Below, in pieces: positions 37,967-54,352 of a stretch of 64,000 nucleotides of DNA; position 1 is the stretch's first letter, and each line of letters starts with the position of its first letter. Below the pieces are notes generated by a model. It saw nothing but the letters and a program-made list of their open reading frames with translations. It did no database searches and had not been told where the DNA came from. Source of the DNA: Pelodera strongyloides (Eukaryota > Nematoda > Chromadorea > Rhabditida > Rhabditidae); NCBI GenBank assembly GCA_036852015.1, contig JAANDG010000170.1:124001-188000 (forward strand), written 5' to 3'. The translations under genes were made by a program, and so were the position numbers.

Positions 37967-38260
37967 TAATTGAATTGTGATCAAGCGTATTTCAATCTGG
38001 TTCCTTGTTTTTGTTTTTATTATTCACCTTTCTTGAACTTGATTTTCATTTTTATTTTCATCTCTCTCGTCAGTCATCATCTGTTCCCTCTAATCGTCGC
38101 CGCGGGCTATTTGCTATGCGTGTATGTAAGCCAAACAGTCTGAATGTCAGATCGGCAGTCCTTTTTCCCCATCAGTAGCTCAGCTCTAATCAAACTCATT
38201 GTCTACCCTATGACATTCAATCGATACAACTATCGAAAGCACAAAAACGGTTGACGTGTC

Positions 38261-39498
38261 ATGCGCATCTATTGCACGTCATTTAGTGCAAATGCGGTTA
38301 AGTGCGCGCTACTGCTTTACTTATTGAACGGTGAGTGATTCTCTTTCGATATTCTGATTGTTTATGTTTTTTATTTTTATTTTTTAGTATTGGAACATAA
38401 ATTTAACCTCGGATTATTGCCATTGATATTTCTAAACTTACAGAAGTTTTCCCGTTTCCTGGAGAAGAGTGCTCCTCAGAATACGACTGCGAGGGGAACT
38501 CGGTTTGCTTTGGTAAATTTTTATGGTTTAGATCAGAAGTTGCCCCTCAATTTGTAATGCATGGTTTCGTTTGGTTAGTTGTTTGTTTTTAACTGCTTGC
38601 CTTTGATCTACCCGTTTAGATAGTGTTTGTCGTTGTGTTGAGGGAATGATTACTCAAACACACTTTTGTGTGGACCCTACGTGGTCAACCACGCAGTCCG
38701 CAAGTATACGCCAGATAATGGCCAGATTAATCAATATAAATGAAGCCTCCACAAAATCACCCGAAGAAGTGACGACTCAGGCTTTCCAAGGTGAGGTTGA
38801 ATTTATTCACCATTAGATGCAAATCACAGTTCTACGTTATAATAATAATAAATTCTTCGTAACAGGACAAAATGCGTATGTCCCGAAGAAAAGGCTCACG
38901 GTAATAATGCAGGAAACACTTCACGAAATCGAAGACGGAATGATGCATCGGCTGAGTGGTCTAGTGGTATGATTCTCGCTTAGGGTGCGAGAGGTCCCGG
39001 GTTCAATCCCCGGCTCAGCCCATGTTTTTGCGACGTAGTTTTTGTCTATTTTATGCGTTTATGATCGATCCCTCGTGTTTTTACTAACAATAAAATAAAA
39101 ATTTTGCAGCTTCTTCAATAATTGGCCTTGCGGGCCAGAAGTGCGGGATGGGAGGCTTATGCAGGTCCATGACTACTTGCAAGCAGGGCATCTGTACTTG
39201 TCATCCGGGATTCAGAGCTTTGTTTGGAGAATGCCTCAGAAACCACGAGGGTAAGTGGAAGTGGCCTATTCAGAAATTATTTTGTTTATTATAGTCGACT
39301 ACTGTCAACACCAAATCTTCAAGAGCACACTCGTTTGCGCCACTGTAAACCAGTACGAACTTCTTTTCTGTCGAAATTTCTCACATGATTACTGGAATTC
39401 AAATGTAGCTTATTTTTTTCTATAAATTATTCATTTTAGAAAATCGAGTTCCTGTCCCACGCATGATTCGTCCAAAGTGGACTGCTCAAAACGGCTAA
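38261..39498 (+). CDS. Secreted EB-module protein (169 aa, 5 exons)
   Basis: Exons: 38261-38330, 38444-38512, 38620-38790, 39110-39250, 39440-39498; total 510 bases, all phase-1 introns, in frame. The first exon is a signal peptide with the hydrophobic core CALLLYLL. Two Cys-rich modules follow: [16 protein letters not shown]...VCRCVEG and [19 protein letters not shown] followed by ICTCHPGF, the spacing of the worm-specific EB module (PF01683). Between them is a Ser/Thr-rich linker. The tail [12 protein letters not shown] is short and basic. EB modules occur in secreted and receptor ectodomains of nematodes; the function here is unknown. The third intron contains a tRNA gene, and the last exon lies inside a duplicated block whose second copy has an orphan version of it. 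Confidence 0.85.
38950..39021 (+). tRNA. tRNA-Pro (anticodon AGG)
   Basis: A 72-base intron-less cloverleaf. GGCTGAG (38950-38956) pairs with CTCAGCC (39014-39020), followed by discriminator C39021. The anticodon stem CTCGC/GCGAG closes the loop TTAGGGT, giving anticodon AGG (Pro). The T arm has the B box GGTTCAATCCC. A short T run starting at 39025 can terminate RNA polymerase III. It lies on the sense strand within intron 3 of the EB-module gene. Confidence 0.97.
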
Positions 39499-39508
39499 AG
39501 AATTGTGA

Positions 39509-39514
39509 AATAAA
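39509..39514 (+). terminator. Poly(A) signal of the EB-module gene
   Basis: AATAAA 11 bases after the TAA stop, very close; duplicated at 40918-40923 in the right copy. Confidence 0.55.
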
Positions 39515-40354
39515 CAATCAAACATTTTATTCTAAAATCTCTATGAAAAAAGCAAAAATAAGGTATCCGAGTCGCTATTGAATAAAATATCTGCACGAAA
39601 TACAGTAATCTCTTCAAAACAAAGGGACTGTAATTTGCCAGTACTTCCAAAAAACAGCAAACATTTGCTAATTCTTTCTAAGATTTCAGAAGTACTGCAT
39701 ATAACACATAAAATGCAAAAAGCGAAAGAATTGGAGAAGTCGAATTTTATTTAGTTTATAAAGCAGGAGTTTATAATTATTTTTGCCCGCTGAACCTGTA
39801 CATATTTATATTTCATTCATTTTAATAATACGTTCTCCTAACCTAATGCGCCTGAACACCTAAAAAAAAGAATACCTGAACGCCGCAAGAAAAAACATTA
39901 GCGAGAGGGTGAGCAACAAGAAATACTCAGACAAACTTATAATTTGATACAAATAACAATTGAATTCAAGGCACAATCTACAAAGGCACTTTTTGAAAAC
40001 CGTAAGAATCACTGGAAGAAATGTGAAAGAATCGACAATAACTCGCATCAGTTTCTATTTGATAAACGTAGGGAAGATTAAGTAGAACTTTAAGAAAATC
40101 TGTGACGTTTGTACAGTGTACGCTTATTTGAAAAATGCATAAGGAGATAATGTTGTTTAATGATTAGCCGATACCCATAGCAACAAAAGCTCAGGACAGC
40201 AAGGTAGTTTGGCATTGGAAGAAGTAGCGACTTGTCCAGACGATTAACTAAATTTGTGTATTTACAACACTTATAATTCACCAATTGCTAAAAAGTGACT
40301 TTCTAAGGCATGTACAGATAGAAGAGTTCTATAGAACAAATTCAAAAATGGGCT

Positions 40355-40506
40355 CTACCTGTACATCTGCTTAATTTGATCCTTGAATTCTTTTTCAATA
40401 TTCTTTCTCTTCAATTTCAGTGCTTCCGTGAGAAGTCCTGACGCAGGAGTCCACGCTTCGTGACAAAGGAAGATCTTTTGGGGAATCTCAATGCGTTGCA
40501 ACTTGC
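40355..40506 (-). pseudogene. Orphan copy of the terminal acyl-CoA synthetase exon
   Basis: Identical copy of the last exon (41764-41915), with its acceptor and stop codon (KDQIKQMYR end). It lies beyond the functional last exon in the direction of transcription, so it could be used only by skipping that exon, and the product would not change. Only the last 19 or so bases of the preceding exon are duplicated with it. Confidence 0.85.
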
Positions 40507-40848
40507 CTAAACGCACAGAAATACTTATTGAAAGCACGACTAAACTAAAATATTTCTTAATTGATGAATAATACTTTGAACATAGTTACGTGTTGCTGTA
40601 GTTTATCAAACAGGGCATGCGAATCGAATAAAACGTACCCTTCACATATCCCTGCAGTCCTCATGAAGTGATTAAAAATAGGGGTTACCTGAAATGGGCC
40701 TTACCCTTCTATGTTGTAAATAAAGTATCAAGAGCACACTCGTTTGCGCCACTGTAAACCAGTACGAACTTCTTTTCTGTCGAAATTTCTCACATGATTA
40801 CTGGAATTCAAATGTAGCTTATTTTTTTCTATAAATTATTCATTTTAG

Positions 40849-40907
40849 AAAATCGAGTTCCTGTCCCACGCATGATTCGTCCAAAGTGGACTGCTCAAAA
40901 CGGCTAA
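40849..40907 (+). pseudogene. Orphan copy of the terminal EB-module exon
   Basis: Same as 39440-39498, with the CATTTTAG acceptor, the stop codon and the AATAAA (40918). It is downstream of the functional exon and has no EB modules of its own. It is a by-product of the duplication. Confidence 0.85.
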
Positions 40908-41763
40908 AGAATTGTGAAATAAACAATCAAACATTTTATTCTAAAATCTCTATGAAAAAAGCAAAAATAAGGTATCCGAGTCGCTATTGAATAAAATATC
41001 TGCACGAAATACAGTAATCTCTTCAAAACAAAGGGACTGTAATTTGCCAGTACTTCCAAAAAACAGCAAACATTTGCTAATTCTTTCTAAGATTTCAGAA
41101 GTACTGCATATAACACATAAAATGCAAAAAGCGAAAGAATTGGAGAAGTCGAATTTTATTTAGTTTATAAAGCAGGAGTTTATAATTATTTTTGCCCGCT
41201 GAACCTGTACATATTTATATTTCATTCATTTTAATAATACGTTCTCCTAACCTAATGCGCCTGAACACCTAAAAAAAGAATACCTGAACGCCGCAAGAAA
41301 AAACATTAGCGAGAGGGTGAGCAACAAGAAATACTCAGACAAACTTATAATTTGATACAAATAACAATTGAATTCAAGGCACAATCTACAAAGGCACTTT
41401 TTTGAAAACCGTAAGAATCACTGGAAGAAATGTGAAAGAATCGACAATAACTCGCATCAGTTTCTATTTGATAAACGTAGGGAAGATTAAGTAGAACTTT
41501 AAGAAAATCTGTGACGTTTGTACAGTGTACGCTTATTTGAAAAATGCATAAGGAGATAATGTTGTTTAATGATTAGCCGATACCCATAGCAACAAAAGCT
41601 CAGGACAGCAAGGTAGTTTGGCATTGGAAGAAGTAGCGACTTGTCCAGACGATTAACTAAATTTGTGTATTTACAACACTTATAATTCACCAATTGCTAA
41701 AAAGTGACTTTCTAAGGCATGTACAGATAGAAGAGTTCTATAGAACAAATTCAAAAATGGGCT

Positions 41764-46647
<4,884 letters not shown>

Positions 46648-49600
46648 TTTGGTCGCGCGTCACGCAGTCGTTTATGGTGTCGGGTCGGCCTGCAGAGAGA
46701 CGATATTCATCGCGACGTTATCGCGGCCACATGTCTCCACAATTTAGTAAAACATCATGAGTAGAAGGGTACAATACTGTACAGTGTTAGGATAAGTAGA
46801 GAAGTAAACAAGACAACGGGGAAGTGCAGACATCAAAATTCGATAACTTGGTCTGAAAACCCCCCTCTACGTCACAAAACCTCTACGTAATGTGAAGCCA
46901 GGATTTTTTTTTTTTGAAATAGCAGAATCATGGTAACAAAGATTTTTCAGGCAGGAGTTAAATCTAATATTGTTTAATTCGCACCATAAAGTGAAAAATA
47001 TATAAGAAAAACGCCTGTGCCTAATGGTAAGCTCATTATGTAGCAATTTGGATTCGCTCTCACACGTGTCACAGTTATAAATGCAAGTATTACGCCTAGG
47101 TCGTTCGGTGAATTTAGACAGGTATGTGCACGCTTATGTGTGTTAGTGTCCGATAGTGTCCAGCTACTGGGTTTGTAGTGCTCAGCTAATAGCCCAGTAG
47201 CTCTTCTTTTGTTGTAATTCCCAAAAGTCCGTCCTTATCTCCATTCAATAGATCTCATTTGTTTTTGAAACATTTTACTCTGTGTTGGCTTTTGTGCATA
47301 TCTCCCTGATGTAATAAATTATTATTATTATCAAAAACTCACTAGAGAGTGCTACGTTAAGATATGTTTTTCATTGTACTACCAGGTCATTAGTAATATA
47401 CATAATATTTACACTTAGAAGAGCAATTCCGTGCAGACAGACGGTCAAAAAAGCAGACAGACGTCCACCGAAATGGATCTTGTGGCGTGATCATTCAGTG
47501 CAGAACCAAACTGTGTTTTGTCGCACTATAATTAGAACTCTTCGCCAGACTCATGAAATCTTAATTTTTGCACAGCAACCATTTTCGCAGCGGATATCTC
47601 CACTCTCCAGTAATCCTCTAATCAAGTTGTGAATATTCTTAAATTATTTCTGATTGCTTTTCCTATTTTGGATAAATTATTTTTTGTTTGGCAACATTTT
47701 TTTGCGAATACTTATTAGACAGTTTCGTTTAAATGTGCTTTTGTGGTTGTGCAAAGGAAAGAGTTGTTTTGGAAAAATGAAGAACACGTGAAACAATGTA
47801 GAGCGGCGCAATTGTCCTTTCAACAAATTAAGCGCGGTGCGGAACAATAAGGAAAGAAATGTTTGGATACAAACGAAGTAATAGTGATGATTGTTTACTG
47901 CTTGTACTTGCACGAGATGGAAAGGAATATCGATTGCGCTCAATGGTTCTAATGGCTTCATTTGAGTTGACATAATTATTAACGGTTTTACTGTCGCGGC
48001 TGCTGCGCACTGTTATTATCAAGAATAAAAAAAATAAACACATGACTGAAACAAGACAACATCGCTTACATATGCTTTAAACAAATGTCCATTAACAAAT
48101 AATATAAACAACGGATGCATTAAACCATTTGTTCAAAGTATTACTTCGTCACAATGAGAGTTCTAGAAAGGTATGCTTCTTTAAATAAAATAGGCTAGAT
48201 TGTGTGGGAAACACCTTGGATTTGTCTTTCCTGCTAAACACCAATCATTTTCCGTTAGATGACCTTGTCCCCTCTATCACGCCTATTATATCCATACAAA
48301 ATTGAAATAGTGCCTCTCTATTTGTATTGCAAATTACAACTGTTAAATACTACATTGATAACAATGAAACCCAAATAAAATTCGGAAGTCTTGAAAAAAA
48401 ACTGGCGTGAAAAAATGTGCGTTAAAATGTAAACTTCTTGCGCAATGCTAATTATCAAGTCAATGTGTAAAAGTTAATAATCGAGAGAAATTCAATTATT
48501 TTTGGAAAATGAGTGGGTTCCTGATGTTTCAATGTGATTGGAGCTGATAATTGATCTTGTCTGTTTTGAGCCCTTTAGTTACGATATCGCAGATCTAGAT
48601 CAGTCCTTGGATGGAACGGCCGCTATTGAGATAAAAAAAATCATAAAGAAGATGGATGACATGGGTTACACCCAAACAGAAACAAAAGCATCAACAATAC
48701 ATAGACGTTACACAGTTGCAACATCTCTGCTCTTTGGCAACAGAATAAAAAGTGCTCAATTTCCTTTTAGAAGATGATTACCAAATGCTATAAGTGTGCC
48801 TACACCCGTTAGATCATTAGTACACGTACACAGTAGAACAAAAAAATTGAAACAAAAAACATTATTCCAAATGTTGCTTAAACCCCAATAATATTTGCTG
48901 AAGATGAAAATTGCAGTATGTAGAATTCACATACAATCAATGTCCAGGTATTTACCTCACAAAGGAGAAAAGTTGAGCAGAACAAGATGGTAATAAACTG
49001 GGAGCCACCTGCACACTGTTTGTTTGAGAGTGTGAGGCAGAAAAATGGAAAGGACAAATAGAATTCATTCCCCGGGTCGAAGATTGCAATTGTTTGTCGT
49101 TACAAAAACATGTGACCAAGTGGATCAATAGATAGTACACTACTGCATCTGACAGTTAATAATCAAGATAGAGTAGCTGAGAGGAACCTTCAGACTAAAC
49201 GTACCGTGGTTCGAAACTACTACCGATATTATTCCCATTAAACTTATCAATGATGCCGGAGAGTTCACCACCTAGATCCCATCGCGAACACATTATTAAA
49301 ATATTGATGATCTTTTTTTGTTTACTAATAAGAACAACGAACGAATAAGTATAGGAATGCTCAAGCATGAAACATAAAAAGAACAGAAGGCGAACTAACT
49401 AACAACCGGTATATATCTTATATTGTTTGCGGTATAGAATACTGATAAGCCATTGACCATGAAAGTACGTATGTATTGTTCACAGTATATCTTTATTTCG
49501 ATTTGTGACTCAATTTCCAGGTGAATTCAATTCGGCGATATTCTTAAGGGTATTTATAATTATGAAGGAAATACAGAAGTGTTAGAGTCATGGTAAAATG

Positions 49601-50519
49601 AAATTTGGAACACAGCAAATGTTATCCTAAGTACATATGTTCGAGGAACACTACTGAATGTACTTTGTTCGTTTGCCTGCTTTTTGTATCTCGTGTCATA
49701 AGAATAGAGCAAAGAAGCTCGGTATTTTATCACAACTGTCGCCTCAATAGAGAGAGGGAGTGACAGACGGATCATCAACAAAAAAAGAAAGATCCTTCGA
49801 GGAAACAGAGCGTAACCATCACCTCGAAGAATTGAAGCATCAGTATAAAAAGTTACAGTATCAATATAAAAAGTTATCATAAGTCACCACTAAATTACGG
49901 AAGGAGCAAAGTATTATTTAGTTCACCGTTTGTTTGTTTGTTTAATCTGTAGGTTGGAAAACCTCTATTAGCTCTCAGCTGACTTCTTACAAAAAGCGTC
50001 TCACTACCTAGAGACGTAAAGAAAAATCTCGAGAGCACGAGTTTAATGCTTAACATGGTCTAGTCTTACCGAACGATTTGCATCTGTTTCTTTTGGATGA
50101 AAGCTTGGCCGAAATACTGTATTTATCTGGCTGGATTAGGCAATAAAAAAGACGGTAACATTGTATATATCAGCGCTAAGAATGTTGACAATAGTACACC
50201 CAATTAGAGCTGTTTATGGAACCTTTCTAGAAAACACAACTTGAACGGAGCGTTAGTTTGCAATATAACGCAGTGGGGCTAGTGTAATGATTGCCACAAC
50301 GAATCAAGGCGGTTGCGGAGTTTACGAACAAACAACCAACACTGCCCTACAACAGAAAGTGGAATCACTCACTGACAACGAGTTTTTTACGGTATGCACA
50401 ATAAGCATGTAGGTTTTGAAAACCGTCTTCTGTACCTCTTCCAATTCATACATGTTTTAGAGCAACAAGTATAGACATTTGCCTTTTCTTACTGATCAAG
50501 TATTCGGTGTTAATTGCGA

Positions 50520-50520
<1 letters not shown>

Positions 50521-50584
<64 letters not shown>
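50521..50584. repeat. (TA)n microsatellite
   Basis: About 64 bases of TA dinucleotides with a single TTA interruption near 50547. Confidence 0.97.
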
Positions 50585-50586
<2 letters not shown>

Positions 50587-53176
50587 TGAGAGAAAAATGA
50601 TGGCAATGATGTCTCACAAATGAAACGTGTAGGAGCAAACTTTACCCTTGAAAGTTAGTAGTGTCATAAATAAGTGAAGGGCATATCAGAGAGAAAAGGA
50701 GCTCATGCGCCAACAATTCAAAATTGAGAGGGTGCAAAGTACAAATGGGATTGGGAAATATTATATTGAATATACAACATATTCACCAAATCATGGTGAT
50801 TTCAAGATGCATAACAGCTTACTTCTAGAAATTCAGTGGCCCACACATACCATTAATGGTAAGCGCAAGAAGTTATCCACCAAATATTTGCTGTACAGTT
50901 TTGTAGATATCACAATGTTGTACAGTGTACAGGTTTCTTCTTATTGTTAGAGAGTTCTGTCTTTCGTAATAAACAATACACGCCTAATATAAAAACACGC
51001 ACAAACACAAGTGATATCAACTTAAGCTGTACATAGTTCATTACTGCTAACAAAAGTCAGAAAATCTCAGCCTGCTAATATAACATGTTCTTCATGTTCT
51101 TGATCTTGTGCCTCAGCTAGCTTCTTGGTAGGTAATAATAAAATCGTAGTGATGTTTACAACAAACTGAAGAAAACATTAACAACAGAAAATCAAATAAA
51201 ACAAGAATGAAAAATAAAACTACGCACTGGGTAAAATGGTTTTTAAGACCGTGATTACGCTGGTGGTCAGATGATTTCAGTCAATAATCTCTGCGTCAAA
51301 AGAAGCTTTTCGTGCCTTTTGTTTTGAGGAGGCTAGATGTAAGGCATTGGAGTGTGTGCTCACTACTATGCAACAGCTGTGATCCACTCAATACGCAATC
51401 AGCAGTAACACAATCAACTACTTCAGAAATGAAGGTTGCGATGACCGTTTCGTCCTCTTTGTGATTTCGACTGACAGTGAGCAAAAATGCTTTCTGGTGA
51501 AAGGGGGATGACTAATTCGAATCCATGATCAGACAATGTCTTGCGCAAAAAAAAATTGTGCACAAAACATCAAAATATAACACCAAGATCATCACGAGGA
51601 AACTGATTCATATTTTAAGGAAAAAATTCAAAAGTCATTTGAAAGTCATTTAAAAAATTTTTAAAGATCAAACACTAAAATACTATTTGCACTTTAATCA
51701 ACACTGGTGAAAGCATGCTAAAATGGTTTTTGATGTTGAGTTAAAGCTTTTTGTTTGAAAGAAGCAAAAGTAGTACAGTAGAGTAAACCCAGGCCGTAAG
51801 TGAAAGCAGGAAAGAGCCACAGAGTAATGTGTCAACAACTGCACGTTGTGTGCTTTTCTCTCCAAGTAAAATTTCAAACACTAGAAAATGCATTTAGAAG
51901 TCGTTCACAGCATATTGCATAGTAGTTTCAAGTACATAATTTGTATTACGACAGTGATTCAGAGCAGGCAAGAAAATTCTACGCAAAAAAATTCTCGCGC
52001 ACTAAATACTGCAAAATATATAAAGAGCATGCGGGTTCTTGAACTAAGGTTTCTGAATCAAAATGAGAAGTGCGCTGAGAACATGTGCATCTTTAAAAAA
52101 AAGGTAATAATTGTCCAAAAAGCACGCGACTTGTGATAAGAGTTCAACATGAGGTTCTAAACCGTTTATGACCGGCATTGTTTTTCCTGTGATAGGACAA
52201 GTTTGCCCGCCGACTAGGCAAAAAAAAACTGTAAACAAATGGTAACTGAATGCACTTGAACGAGTGCACTTCTATTATCCTATGTTTGCGGTCACAACAA
52301 TTATGAAATGACATTGCGGACGAACTAGAAATTACCACCCACCCACCTTTGTTTGGACTAAAATTATCAAAGCAATTATAAAGGCCCTAAGCAAAGGAGG
52401 TCGGTTGTTCTAAACTGTGTTTGCGATATGAACAAGCTTTGTGCGGTCAGAGCGATGACTGTCGTAAATGTCATTTGAATGGTGTTGTTGGTGAATAGGC
52501 AGGCACCCACAGTGATCGATTAAAGCATTGAGAACGTTCTATATCAGAGTCGCACTGCAATCACCCTTTTTAGTTGTTTATTCCGCGAACGAGGTGCAAA
52601 ACAAGAAAACAGAAAAAGTGGCGAGCACAGAGCGATCATTTTAAAACATTTGAGTTTTGTTTTAATTAAATTAACTGTGGGGTTAACTTGGGTGATTGCT
52701 ATTCCACTGCTTGTAACTGGGAATGATAAATGCTTAAAAGTAAATATATTTCATAGTCCTACCTAACCTAAAAATTAGTCCTACTTAACTGCTAACATGC
52801 GACTGAAACGGCTTGTCCCGTGTCGCACACCAAGAAAACGCAAAACAGCGAAACACGCAGACTTTGTTCCGTACTACAATAATATTATCGTGGGCTTTCT
52901 TCTGTGTCTAATTTTCAGCAAAATCCAATATTGTTTTATCTCGCACAATAGAATTCATTATGTGCTTATAGATTTCCTGGCCGACGCTAGTACAAATGCA
53001 GCATAAAATTTCGAAGAAACAAAAACATTTATTTGTCTAAAATAATGAAAGCAGCAGTAATGATTAAACAAAGAGAAATGGGGAATGTTTTACTCGCAAA
53101 CACGAATATTCACAACTCGATTAGAGGAAGAACAATGTGAAAATAATACTAACAAAAATAAAAGTCGCTTCTTACT

Positions 53177-53546
53177 TTAAAGGAACGCAGTCACGATAAA
53201 TTCGTCATTTTTATTTGTTTTTCATTAATTATAGGAATGTGTGGAGGAAAATATGGTAACAATATGAAGTTAAGTAGAAACGAACTCAGGGAGATAACTC
53301 ACTGAGAATGGGAGACAGCCTATCACAATTGTCTAACACTGCAGGGTATTTATTATATTACAATGGGCCTTTGCCCGTACAATTGCGTATCTACTGTAGT
53401 CGAGTAACTTCCATTCTCAGTGAATTCTCTCCCCGAGTTTGTTTTTCTGGAACTTGGTATTGGTATCGAATGTTTTCTCATAACTTCCCATATTTAATGA
53501 AAATTAAATAAAAATGGCGAAAATATCGTGACTGCGTTCCTTTGAA
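53177..53546. mobile_element. Foldback MITE, family B, copy 2
   Basis: Starts TTAAAGGAACGCAGTCACGA and ends with the reverse complement (ATCGTGACTGCGTTCCTTTGA). It shares with copy 1 the inner GAACTCAGGGAGATAA and GAATGGGAG arms and a central CACTGCAGG-GTATTTAT segment. The right TTAA has changed to TTGA. No ORF. Confidence 0.85.
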
Positions 53547-54352
53547 GACTGTTGAAAAATTATGCACGAATAAAGCAAAGCTCATACCATATTTCAAAAC
53601 GAAAATAAGTATTTAAGTAACCATATACCCTTCCTTATATTTGAAAGATATTCAATGCTAAGCAAATAAAGAAAAAACTGAAATATGCACTGTTAAAATA
53701 AGTACTTATTATGCAGTAGGTTACAGTTGCATTTCGCAACGAAACATAAATAGCTACCCTGCAATTAACGCAATATTATGCAGTAAACATGAAATAAGAA
53801 AATATACATTAGCGCCTATATCAATAAGAGACCTTTTCAGGACTACTCATAACTAATAAAGGAAAATTTACAAAAAAAAATCGTTCGCCAGCAACGTAAA
53901 TATAAAAAAAAAGAATACGAATAATAGAAAAGACAGAAAAATGATTGCACATAAGCCGAAGAGAATAATATACAGGTCATTATTAAATATTAAAGCGAAA
54001 TTCATTTGACTAGTAAGCTCACTATGCTTCCTGAACTGGTTGAGACATCGAACGAAAATTCTCACCATTGATATGCATTCATCATCTTTAAAATATAGAA
54101 TCCATATTGAATGACGAGTTCTGCGATTGGTGCTTATGAGAAGGAACATTAGGAAAAGAAGCTGAAATACGTAAATTTGTGAAGAACTTGCAATGCTTTG
54201 ATAAAACCGGACTAATGTAATTTTTTGGAACACAGGTACCAAACGGTAGTTTTCAGACATGTGAAACATGAAGAAAATCATGTACGAACGCACGAACTAT
54301 TGTGTACGAACCATTTGTTCGCCTTATAAGCCGAGTTCAAACTAATGAATGA

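Larger units (their letters stand above)
39319..40658. repeat. Tandem segmental duplication, left copy (1,340 bp)
   Basis: Matches 40728-42067 at a constant offset of 1,409. The only differences I found are two homopolymer length changes that cancel out and one G/T substitution near the right end. It starts at TCAAGAGCACACTCG and ends at CCTGCAGT. It contains the true last exon of the EB-module gene and an orphan copy of the last exon of the acyl-CoA synthetase gene. Confidence 0.97.
46648..54352. other. 7.7-kb gene-poor region
   Basis: Upstream of the acyl-CoA synthetase and downstream of the ArfGAP gene. It holds a TA microsatellite (50521-50584) and a MITE (53177-53546). Short frames such as 48538-48777 and 52797-53006 show no domain and no splice partners; I see no supported gene. 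Confidence 0.55.

Noticed and set aside
38866..38912. Extra exon of the EB-module gene between exons 3 and 4
   Set aside because: It has a good acceptor and a usable donor, but joining it puts the next exon out of frame and destroys the EB module; skipping it keeps the frame.
48538..48777. 79-codon plus-strand frame
   Set aside because: Non-ATG start, no domain, and isolated in AT-rich spacer.
52797..53006. 69-codon plus-strand frame with a basic head and a hydrophobic segment
   Set aside because: It might be a small membrane protein, but there is no family match, no poly(A) signal and no splice evidence.
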